64,000 nt of DNA. Source: Lytechinus variegatus (Eukaryota > Echinodermata > Echinoidea > Temnopleuroida > Toxopneustidae). The notes beneath the pieces are model-generated. The model ran no database searches and was not told the DNA's origin. It was given only the letters and a program-made list of their open reading frames with translations. Of this stretch, positions 45,030-55,031 are shown in pieces (position 1 is the first letter of the stretch; every line of letters starts with the position of its first letter). Where the stretch lies: the NCBI RefSeq assembly GCF_018143015.1, contig NC_054756.1, forward strand, positions 28,537,440-28,601,439. The letters run 5' to 3'. The position numbers were made by a program, and so were the translations under genes.

Positions 45030-45185
45030 TAGAATACTCCCAAGGGAGTGGAGGATGTGCACACATTGTGTGCGGGAATGACTGATTGAATCCGATGACC
45101 GAGGTAATAATATATCTGTAAAGCGCTTAGAAACGTCGTTCCGATGGATTAAGCGCTATATAAAAGCGGATTATTATTATTCTTA
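45030..45185 (+). mobile_element. Truncated SINE tail in the outer foldback arm
   Basis: Ends AAGCGCTTAGAAACGTC, GGATTAAGCGCTATATAAAA, (ATT)n. The matching stretch is missing from the other three arms, so it inserted after the element did. Confidence 0.7.
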
Positions 45186-45391
45186 TTATTAAGGCATTGT
45201 TTTATATCACATAAAATAAGTTCGTGTACATGACGGTGGTCTGTCGAAGTTGCCCAACCCTTTATTTTGTTTTGATAATATATATTTAGAATATTGTCTA
45301 AATGAAGCCCTCATCTGGAAAAGGACACTTATTAAAGGCAGCATCTGCATTATATAGAGGAGGCCCTGGTACTTGGAAGCGGGGGCTGAAG

Positions 45392-45490
45392 CACCCGCAA
45401 GATTTTCCGGAAGGGGGGGGGGGGGCGGGTGTGCTGCGTGTGTTACTCTCCAAAGACAGCACCCCCTCAAATTCCGGCAGATGTGATAAA
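45392..45490. repeat. Spacer of the outer foldback element, AGCACCC repeat
   Basis: AGCACCCGCAAGATTTTCCG, a G homopolymer, then GACAGCACCCCCTCAAATTC. Also found at 7270-7480 and 58785-58880, and in part, inverted, in the inner copy (41355-41400). Confidence 0.7.
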
Positions 45491-46079
45491 ACGAAAAAAA
45501 AAAGAAACGTTACCAAAAAACTTATTTTTTTTAGTGCAATCCTTTTTGTTTATTTGCTTGTTAAGTTTCTTGATGTAAATTTGAAAAACAAATAGGGTTC
45601 AATGTAAAATTTTGGTCCCAAGAAATTTAACAGGCTTCAGCCCCCTCTTCACAGTGCCAGGGCCTCCTCTATATATTGTAGATGCTGCCTTTAATAAGTG
45701 CCCTTTTCCAGATGAGGGCTTCATTTAGACGATATTCTAAATATATATTGTCAAAACAAAATAAACGGTTGGGCAACTTCGACAGACCACCGTCACGTAC
45801 ACGAACTTATTTTATGAGATATAAAACAATGCCTTTTTTGTTGGTTTTTTTTCAAGAGGAGAACGCAAAGAGGCTTTAATGTGTGTAGTAGAAATGCATC
45901 TTTCTTCCGATTGGGCTCTAAAAATATTTAAATTCAACCTAGAGTGGAATCAATAAAGGGCTGTGTGGCTGTTCTTCAATGTGCCACAGCTCCTCTACAT
46001 GTCAGTTATAGAGTAATTTCTCCTCAATCTATTCCAAGATATCAATACAAACAAAAGTAATCTTTTAAGAGTTCTAAAG

Positions 46080-46695
46080 ATATTAATTTGTCAATACTCC
46101 ACACCAACAAGTCAAACTAATATTTAACTGTAGATAAACGTATTTACAACTAGCATTTAATTATCAAGAAATTTGTCTAATATTATATATTCTAAATAAT
46201 GTCACTACAGTGTCCTATGACCTGTGCACCTGTCATGTTCCTCTTTTCATTTTCAGTTTTATTTGCACCACCCTTTTCTTCTCTCTCTTTCCTCTGCCTC
46301 CCTTTTCCACTCTTATAATTTCTATTAAAAATGTTATCATTATTATCGTTATCATTCCAATTGTTATCCAAATCATTTTCCACTTTTTGTTGTCGCTTAT
46401 ATGCTCTATTTTGGTATTTTGTAGATTATGTATTTTGATTTCGTTTTCCACCCGTCTCTTGTATATAGGTTATGTTAATTAGTATTGGAACTATGTTTGG
46501 GGTCTTGCCTTTTTACAAGCACTGATTTTCTTGGCAAGTCCCTGCGTTCAGATAATTTTATCTTCAATATTTGTTATGAAATGTTATATAACTGTATGTA
46601 TTATTTTGAGTATGTATTATTTTGAACATGTATTTACACTGTACTTGGATTATATCTTTTGTTTGAACGGAAATGAATAAATAAATCAAATCAAT
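46080..46695 (+). mobile_element. Retroposon 3' fragment in the outer foldback arm
   Basis: The arm sequence GTTCTAAAGA...CAATAAACTA is split here. The insert ends TTGTTTGAACGGAAATGAAT followed by AAATAAATCAAATCAAT, a LINE-like 3' end. No RT motif is left. Confidence 0.6.
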
Positions 46696-47879
46696 ATATC
46701 AAGACAATAAACTATTTCTAATACATAAAACAAAAAAGGGAAAGGGTATCCTAGACATGCTCCGGTTGGGTTATAGCCTTTACTGCGCTAGAGCACTATT
46801 ACAAACGGGAGAATAATGATTATAGTAATATAAATAATGATGAATGTAAATATAAAACTATAGATATAAAAGTTGCTTTATTGTATCAAATAACGCAATT
46901 TGCCTTGCCGATGGCTTTAAAACACGATATTTTTTTTAATTTAAAGTCGAAATACGGGGAGGGGATGGGGTAAATTCGGAGGGCTCCCGTGGGCGTAGGC
47001 TTAAATAAAAAAAAAATTCTTCAGGAAACATGTTGACTGATGTCTCATACATCATTATAATACATCATTATTATTATAATTATTATAATTATTACACATC
47101 TGTCTTTTCAAGTCGATTATACAAGTTTTGCCACTTCGGGGTCTCCAAAAGATATATGTTTTGATAAAGTTAAAATATGGATTCAGGGATACATTCGTCA
47201 TGATTCATGTGCCAGAGTTTCATTAAAGCAGTAACCTGCAAAGCAATGTCTCCTGTAAATTTTCCAAGAGAAACAAAGTAGAAAAAAATAAAACAAAATT
47301 AATAGTGTTTTACCGATATACCGAAATGCATTTTGCCTGTATGTATCATAGATTACGGTGTGGCAGACACACCAACAAAAGCGATACGAGAAGCCGATGG
47401 AAGCTATTGTGTTGGGATTGTGTTATCTCGAATGACATACCATTGATCGCTTTATTGTCCGATTCGTGAGTGTGACTGTGACATAGAGGTTGTTTTGGTC
47501 TCGTTTTAGCGCAATATCACGTCATACATTTTGACATATATGCCCTCTTGCTAAGCAAATTAAGACTCTAATACTGCCATGCAAGGGCGCCGGAAGCGGG
47601 GGGGCACTTGCCCCCCAAAGAAAATTTTGGGGGGGCAAAACGAGATTTTGCCCCCCCAATTTTCCCCCTAAAAGTAGAAAAATTATATTATTTAAGGACA
47701 AAAGTAAACGATGAAGGCACTTTTCTGCCTAAGAATTGTCATTTCTTTTGTCAAAAATGAAAAAAATTTCGCCCCTGACGGGGCAATTACACATCATAGT
47801 AAGCCTTGCGTCTTTTGACGAACATGTCCCTCTGTGAAACATACCTTTGATAAGCCCCTTTTCCATCTTATTACAGTGT

Positions 47880-48420
47880 GATAAACAAGACCGCTAAAAG
47901 ACCTTTGAAAGACCATGAATTTTGGTTGATCTTTCAGAGGTCTCTCAATGAACCTACAATGGTCTTTGAGGTCTTACGCGAGTCCTGACCAATCTTTCAG
48001 TGGTCTTCGTGGTCTTCATGGGCTCCAAAACTTCTTGAAACGGTTCAAAACAGTCTTACAACGGTCTTACAGGAAAATTGTCTTTCGGTGGTCTTTCAGC
48101 AGTCTTTCAGCAGTCTCTCAAGATTTTTGCGGAGATCACTGACTGTAAGACTCACGAGAGATCATTGAAAGACCATTGAAAGACCAGGCAAAGTCCATGG
48201 AAAGAATTCTGAAAGATCACTTATTGCATAAAAAATCTCTGAAAGACCATTGAAAGATCTCGAGAGGACTAGTCTGAGACCAGTACGACAAGAAATATCC
48301 AACAGTCTTTCAGAGTTCTTTGAGGGGTCTTTCTGAGCCATTCCACAGAGACGACAAATTTCATTGATCTTGAAGACCGCTGTAAGACCTCACCAATCTT
48401 TCAATGGTCTCCGTTCTGTG
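47880..48420. repeat. Dense GGTCTTTCA / TGAAAGACC repeat block
   Basis: Dozens of short GGTCTTTCAG or TTGAAAGACC units, mostly in one orientation in the left half and the complement in the right half, so the block as a whole can fold back. It lies wholly within the hAT-like element. Confidence 0.8.
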
Positions 48421-48533
48421 GAATGGGGGCCTATTAGTATTAATGAATACATTTCAGACTAAAACCGAATCGCAAATTTGCATGCTGGCTGTGTCGGCTA
48501 ACAAACGCGCGGTCGCCCAGAAACGCTCAGACC

Positions 48534-48836
48534 GGGGTGGTGTTTCATAAATATTTTCGTCCGACAAGTTGTAAGATCTGACAACTTTCCTGTATTCTGA
48601 TTGGTTGAGAAGCATTGTTACCATAGTAACTGTCGGATAAAACGTCCTACAAGTCCTTTCATGAAACGCTCCCGGACCTGGGGAGTGTTTCATCCGACAA
48701 GTTGTCAGATCTGACATCTTTCTCTGATGTTGATTGGCTGAGAGGTACTGTTACTCTGGTAACTGTCGGATGAAATGGGACTTTTCGGATAAAACGTCCG
48801 ACAAGTCCTTTCATGAAACGCCCCCCCCCCCCCCCC
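48534..48836. mobile_element. Tandem dimer of a short palindromic element
   Basis: Two units (48534-48674 and 48680-48836). Each runs from GTGTTTCAT through CCGACAAGTTGT, GATCTGACA, a GATTGG...GAG block and ACTGTCGGAT to ACAAGTCCTTTCATGAAACG. Units differ at many bases, so the dimer is old. Confidence 0.8.
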
Positions 48837-50834
48837 GATATCACCAACGCGCATGAACGCTAGTTACTCGAGCAACATATGGAATCTGAAAATAGCTGTA
48901 AAACCGAAAAGTTTAAAGAGTTATAGAGGATTGAGTAGTTGCTTATTGGATAAATGAGAAGATGCTAGCTTGATTCGGCGAATGGAGTGCAGAGCAGGAG
49001 TACTCATCTATCAACTAATCAAGCCTCTTCTTCAACCTTTTCTGGTTTGCTGTCTTTATCAGGACTACGCTCATTTGAACAAAACTTTACTCGACTTTCA
49101 CTGTCTACTTCCTCCTATCAATTTCACTTCTTCCTCTATCCACTTTTTTTTTCGAAAACTCCACAAGGTGTACCGTCAACCACATCCGCTGTTGGAATGT
49201 AATTGTTTTCTTCTAAATAATGTTACATAATGTACATTATGAACCGCCGTAGTTTGTTAGTTCATGATTATTTACCAATGAATATTTCCAGGAATTTGAT
49301 ATTCATCATTTCCTAGTTATGGTCACATTTTCCCCAGAAAATATGTAAAGAAAAAAGAAGATTTTGAAGGGGTCATCCAAAAGTGCTTCCCAGCCATACA
49401 AAACATGTCAAAGGAAACACATAAATCGAGTAATGTTTTAAATTTTCAGAAAAGTTTTAAATTGTTAGACAATAATTGAGCAGGTCATAATTCTTTTTCC
49501 TCCAGTTACAAAATATGAAACGTTTTGCCTATGTATGTATGATCAGGGACTCTCTCTCCAATGCTGAGGTCAGAAATGATTTAAATAGAATGGGTATTTA
49601 AGCGCTTATCGTCGTCTGCCACGTCAGAACAGCCGCCATTTTGAATTTAAAAAGACATTCATTAGAATGTATTTTGTTTCTGTTGTTACGCTTCTTCTGC
49701 TTCTTCTTCTTCTTCTTCTCGCGTCGTCCGTGTATGTAAATGTACATAAATAAATATTTCTGAAAGGATATTGCATGAAAAATGTAATTTCTGGTATTTT
49801 TAGTCAATATAAGCGTATTACGTAATTTAATTGATCAGACACGAAAACCACATTCCGAATTAAGCGATCGTTTTGCGCGTAGATTTCATAGGTTCTCATA
49901 AACTCTGAGTATAGTCTTTCGTAGTGAATTCTATGTTTAATTCTCAAGAAATTTATTTTTGAATTCTCTTTGAAACATAACTTTTAAACTCCATTTTTAC
50001 ACAAAGTCCTTACCGTGGGGGGGGGGGGGGGGGGTCCCACGCCCTCTACCGCTCGATCGCTTCGGTATCTCACGCTGTCAAAAATATTGTGCCCCCTTCG
50101 GGATTTTGCCCCCCCAAAACTGAAAGTGTTCCGGCGCGCCTGCTGCCATGAAACAAATCGATGTTTTCGCTAATATATTCTCTTTCATGTGGAATGTTGA
50201 CATTGTGCATTAGTTGCTGGTTTTTAAAAACAGTTCGGGATTCATGAAAAAATACTATGTTTTAAATTATAATTTGCATAATTCATGTAAATTAGGTAAT
50301 AATGAACAAGGACATTCCAATTATTTTATGACAATTTTCTTCCCTGTCTTACCCTAGGTCTTTATTTCCATTTTTAGGGCAAATCTGGTTAAATGTATAT
50401 TCTGAAATACTTGTTTTTACTAAATAGACATAATATGCAAATTTATGCAAATTACTTGCTTATTTGCATAGATACAGCGTGTCTCTTTGGATGAATCTTT
50501 TTCTTTTGACTCAAGGAACATTTGTGCCAAGTGGGACATTTGTACTAAAAAATGCAGCTTTCAATCTCTTAACAAGTCTACTATAAACTCAACAGCGGCA
50601 CAACTGGGAGGGCGGGAGGGGGGCGTGCTCCTTACTTAAAGTGATCCTACCACCCCAAGTGGAAGGAATAGCAGGAAGAAAAAAAGTCCTACATTTTTAT
50701 TTAGGGAAGCTGGGTAATTAAAACTGTTTCACATATTTCTTTTTAATTCAAAACAAAAAATAAATAAACAAAACAGAAAACAAAACATACACGTCGCCTT
50801 CCACCGAGTGAAAATTGCATTTTGTAACAATGCT

Positions 50835-50985
50835 GCAATCATATTTCCCCTACGGCGAGTCGAAAACCCCCGTTTTATTCATTTTTTATTCAATCACCTA
50901 TAAGTAACTGCTACAAAAAAAAATGAAATAGCCGTTTTCTACTCGCTGTCCGCCCGGCCGCCATGGGGAAGTGTGATTGCGCCAA
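50835..50985. mobile_element. Diverged copy of the 5042-5202 MITE
   Basis: CTACGGCGAGTCGAAAAC at the left and TTTTCTACTCGCTGTCC with CGGCCGCC at the right correspond to the inner arms of the 5042 element. The outer tips have decayed. Confidence 0.65.
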
Positions 50986-52137
50986 TAGGTTCTTTTACCC
51001 TTCGGTCAGTACATACCCTCTAACGTCATCTCCCGCAAACCTCTTCTCAATCTCACCCAATTTTTCATTCCTCCTCCCAAGCTTCCCGTAATCTTCTCAT
51101 CATTCCTTTCATTCCTTTAATTCATCTTCATCTCCCCTTTCAAACCTCTGTAAATTAACCCCCTTCTTCAAGAATAATGTTCACTACAACCCCAATCTCA
51201 TTTCATTTCAAACGTTTGCACACTTTTGACACAGGATTATTCAGGAGAACCTGGAATTTGTAGGTATGTCTGGAAAGCTTGAACCTTAGGTAAAAAAATA
51301 TGTATCAAATGTGAAATTTCCTAGCTTATGGATAAATCGTGTTCACACTCGATACCTCTGAAATGTCGAATAAATAAACAAAAACAAGTAAAGAATGCGA
51401 TACAGAAAAACATTTAATATCGAAGAGAAAAAGTTAAGGAACATGATTTCACAAACAGGTTAGGCCCCAAAAGACCAAAACATGGTCAATAGTTTTGTTC
51501 ACCTGTAACGATCTATTTGGGCGACCAAACGCTTTACATGGGAAAACATTTATTTGCATGTTCGAAACGAAAGATCGATTCAGTTTATTTTTATTGTATT
51601 TTCTTATGTATGACATAGCAACACATCTTCCTCACTGCATAGCCATTAAAATGATGTTCTCGATATTTGTTTGGAAGCCCCCCGTTATGGTTGTCGTGGG
51701 TATTCCGGGGTCTGATACATCCAAAGATTTGAGGGGGGGGGGGCAAGGAAAAGGTAGCGAGTCAGAAGAAAAGAGGAAGTGCACAAATCAGAAACAAGAG
51801 GGGGAAAGACAGCAAGATAGGGAAAGGGAAAATGAGGATAATCAGAAAAAAATGAAGAGAGGATGAAGGGGGGGGGGTAGATATTAAAACAAAAGAATAG
51901 GAGGGTGTGAGGTAGATGTAAAGATGGAGAGACTGAGGAAGGTTGAAAATAAAAGATGATATTATGTATGGGTGTATTAATATTTAGGTATGATATTCAT
52001 GTGTGTGTATATTATTTATCTCGCATCTAATAATTCATCCAAGATTGGTATTTTTTTGTTCCTGTTTTTTTCTTTGTTTTTGTTTTGAATACCTCGTTGT
52101 TTCATTTTTATGCTTATGTTGTATTATTATCTTTTAA

Positions 52138-52207
52138 TACGTTTCTTTGTTTTTGATGATGATCCTTCAATGTCAGGATTTTTTATCAATAAACTTTTGG
52201 ATTGAAT
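52138..52207 (+). repeat. Retroposon 3' end, copy 1
   Basis: GTTTCTTTGTTTTTGATGAT, GATCC, GTCAGGATTTT, ATCAATAAACTTTTG. The same block recurs at 53094-53165. Both end in an A/T tail, so they look like two 3' ends of one LINE/SINE family. 50986-52137 otherwise shows no gene. Confidence 0.65.
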
Positions 52208-52429
52208 TGAAAAAGAGAAGAAAAAGGAGGGAAATAAAGGAGGGGGGCTGGGGAGTTGAGGTAATGGAGGGGAGATGGACCTGATGGGGGAATTAATACG
52301 TTTTTTTTTTTTGGGGGGGGGTAACATGAAAATGCAGTCATATGTTCAACAAAATTGTATTTAAATATAACATGAATTGAAAACAATTAGAAAACACATT
52401 TGCGACAAGAAAGAGATGAAGCATACACT

Positions 52430-52635
52430 GTAAAAACTGTGGTGTTAAAACTGACACCAATTGGTGTTAATAGAGGACCACACCCTGAGGTGTTAAAATA
52501 TCACCCTAGAGATTGAACATAACACCAAAGAGTGTAAATGTAACAACCATAGGTGTTGTAATAACAACTACAGGTGTAAAACTAACACAACCAATTTAAC
52601 ACCGGTGTAAAATAACTGGTGTGGTCCTCTGTGTA
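52430..52635. mobile_element. GGTGTTA-rich inverted-repeat element
   Basis: Starts ACACTGTAAAAACTGTGGTG; AGAGGACCACACC (about 52473) is mirrored by GGTGTGGTCCTCT (about 52617). TAACACC/GGTGTTA units recur throughout. Noncoding. Confidence 0.65.
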
Positions 52636-52912
52636 CAGAGGAGTCACCAACTTACTGAATAGATTAAACTATGACAATAAATACTCATCATACTGTAGAA
52701 AATAAGTACACTTATTTTACTTTGTTCTAAATCAATCAATAAATTTCTGAAAGAGGTAATGATCCGTTTTAGATTAATATATATGTAGTTATAATATAGA
52801 TTAAATATATAAGATAATATATATACAAGAGTTGTGACATTGAAAGACATTAATTTTGCTGAAAGACGGTTTAGATGAAATTGAATATGTGGTCAATTAT
52901 GTATCCTAAGTA

Positions 52913-52949
<37 letters not shown>

Positions 52950-53093
52950 TTTTTCACAAAACATGCAGTGTAGAGAAATCAATAATCGTGTAACCTTAAT
53001 GTGTGCCTACTTCAAATACTAATTCAATAAAGTTGTTATATTTTTATATCTCTCCAATGGGTTAAAAAGCAAAATAAAATGTTTTAATGAAAT

Positions 53094-53165
53094 AGTTTCT
53101 TTGTTTTTGATGATGATCCTTATATGTCAGGATTTTATATCAATAAACTTTTGAATTTGAATTTG
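53094..53165 (+). repeat. Retroposon 3' end, copy 2
   Basis: Matches the 52138-52207 block. 53166-54080 shows no gene. Confidence 0.65.
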
Positions 53166-54080
53166 TTTGAATGAAGAACAGTATATTAAAGAAACTATTC
53201 ATCTAATTGCAACATCAATAAATACATTCTGAGAAAAAAAATCAAATTTCATTTTAAAAGCAATAAATCTGCATTTTAAAATCTTAATATGAACAGTTAG
53301 AAGTAAAATTATCTATCTATCTTGGATCCAGACAAATATGGGTAGAAGAGGATGTAATGACAACCCCAAAATAATTGCATTTTTAGCTTCAATTTCCAGA
53401 AAAAAAACTTTTCTGATTTTGAGCATTGTTAAACATCCTTAATGTACCAGCGTGTAAATGTACAGATTAATTGTACTTTTTGTCTGGTCATCCATGTAAA
53501 TACTAATATAGCTGAATAGCTCCTGGATAGCAACATTACTAACCTTGTCTTAGTGCAATGATGCACGCATAAGAGGAAAAAATTAATCACACAAATTGAT
53601 ATTACTCTTTCTAAACATCAATTTCATACAAATCACAAACTTAAACTAACAACCAAGCTCTGGTTTAAAGATATTCTTGTAAACATATTTGAAAAAATAA
53701 CAATTGATGGATGCTAATCGCCCCCCATTTTGGTTAATATGGTGATTTGCAAAACATCTCCATATACATCTAACCTTATTCTTTGGCTACTCTGATGAGG
53801 TCATGTATTTCAAACATTGTGAATATTTTTGAATATTGATTTGAAGGTTAAATTCTGAAATGTGATTTCTCTGTCACATAGTTCCACTTTTTTTACATTC
53901 CTTTTTTTTATTTGACTTGCACACATGAAAACAAAAATCAAAGTGCAACGTTGCAATTTATTATATACACGTATCACGTGATTTGTATAGGTTCTTAATA
54001 ATTATACAGCCAATGGTAGCAGACGAAACCCTATATAGGCCTACCCTAGTCACACTGGCTAAAATGAGTTAAGATATATA

Positions 54081-54701
54081 CAGTGCGTATCAAAAAAAAT
54101 TTACACTTTGAAAAAGCCCTGGGAATTGTAAAATATACAACATGTGGGTAATTTTTTTCACATATAATCTTTGGTTTGGGTATCATCTATCCAATGAAAA
54201 TAAAGGTTTTGACAAAATGTTACAATTGAGTGAGCACTGTTTATTTTTGTAAAGCTCGCAGAAATCGGTTTGCGCAGAAATGCTCATTTTCACGCTGTGT
54301 CAAGGGGAAAGGGCGAAATTAAACTTACCCTGTGAAACATTTTTTCATACATTTCCCACTGCACTTCTTGTCAAGTGTAATGCATGGATACATTTAAGCA
54401 TTTTGTAACAATTTTGCCACCCGAATTGAAATTTCAACACTTCGTAAGCACAACCTTTACCCTTTTTGTGCCCGCTGGATATGAGGACATAACTAAATCT
54501 GAACAATTTTTTATATCATCTTTCACTAACTTTTCAAAAGTTAGTGGTGCTCACTCAAGCGGAAATATTTTTCGACATATAGATCGTCATTTGCTTAAAT
54601 GGCTCTGTACCAATGTTAAAATGTGGAAAAATCTTCAGGATATTACAAATGTATAATTTTACAGGATTTTTTCTAAGTGTATTTTTTTTTGATACGCACT
54701 A
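54081..54701. mobile_element. Mariner-like non-autonomous element, shorter copy, inverse orientation
   Basis: Left tip CAGTGCGTATCAAAAAAAAT with TTACACTTTG; the right tip is degenerate. The left half matches the complement of the right half of 36801-37787, and the interior is about 370 bp shorter. Confidence 0.8.
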
Positions 54702-54932
54702 TATAACAAAGGTACCATGTCACTTCCAATTACAATTGATTGGTTTCATATCGTTGGCGTGACTGTATAGCATTGAAGTGTAGATTCTATGTACATGTAC
54801 GTTACTACGGTAATTTTAAAACACAAAGCAAATGTGTGCATTGTTAGATGCAGCATACGCCACCTCGGCGTAGGTGCTGTAATAGTTGTAGCACACAACA
54901 CCTTAAAGTGTTCTTGCAGGTGCTGGGCTTGA

Positions 54933-55031
54933 TTACTGGGAATCCCCAAGGCGAACGAAGGTCCTCTGGACATGTTTCTTTTCGTTGATCTTCCATCCAC
55001 CTTGCTCCATCTCTCGCTCCGTCTTAATCTC
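54933..55031 (-). CDS. Candidate terminal exon, minus strand, unknown protein
   Basis: After a TTCTTGACTTACAG acceptor (minus strand) the frame reads EIKTEREMEQGGWKINEKKH then VQRTFVRLGDSQ and TAA. Thirty-three codons in phase 0, GC-rich against an AT-rich background, very charged. I do not recognise the protein. It may be an alternative last exon to 60764-60997, which also begins in phase 0, or the end of a separate gene. No upstream exon is seen in between. Confidence 0.4.
   Translation of the reverse strand, partial: EIKTEREMEQGGWKINEKKHVQRTFVRLGDSQ

Larger units (their letters stand above)
47582..50142. mobile_element. Non-autonomous hAT-like element, 2561 bp, in the outer foldback arm
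   Basis: CTGCCATG at 47574-47581 is repeated at 50143-50150. Tips CAAGGGCGCCGGAAGCGGGG and the complement of CAGGCGCGCCGGAACACTTT, running into GGGGGGCAAAA on both sides. A different family from the CAGTGGCG elements. No transposase is recognisable; it carries two internal repeat blocks listed separately. Confidence 0.9.
38485..50583. mobile_element. Outer long-arm foldback element, hosting a nested copy and other insertions
   Basis: Ends TAGTAGACTTGTTAA and TTAACAAGTCTACTA, flanked by TAA on both sides. The left arm is 38485-39418 continued at 44373-45390; the spacer is about 45390-45630; the right arm is about 45630-50583. Removing the inner copy (39419-44372), a truncated SINE tail (about 45030-45185), a retroposon tail (about 46080-46695) and a hAT element (47582-50142) leaves about 3.9 kb, nearly all of it inverted arms. 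No transposase is seen. The 3-bp duplication recalls PIF/Harbinger, but the superfamily is not established. Confidence 0.88.

Noticed and set aside
38485-50583. Idea that the region is a Polinton or other large virus-like element
   Set aside because: Target duplications are 3 bp, tips are TAGTAGACTT, and no polymerase, integrase or capsid frames are present; it is a nested noncoding foldback.
51495-51866. 123-codon ORF with a Lys/Glu/Gln-rich end
   Set aside because: The first half is AT-rich with no domain and the second half is simple purine repeat; no splice or codon evidence.
53970-54060. Promoter-like cluster (CACGTG, CCAAT, CTATATA)
   Set aside because: No gene start follows in either direction; the mariner-like element begins within 25 bases.
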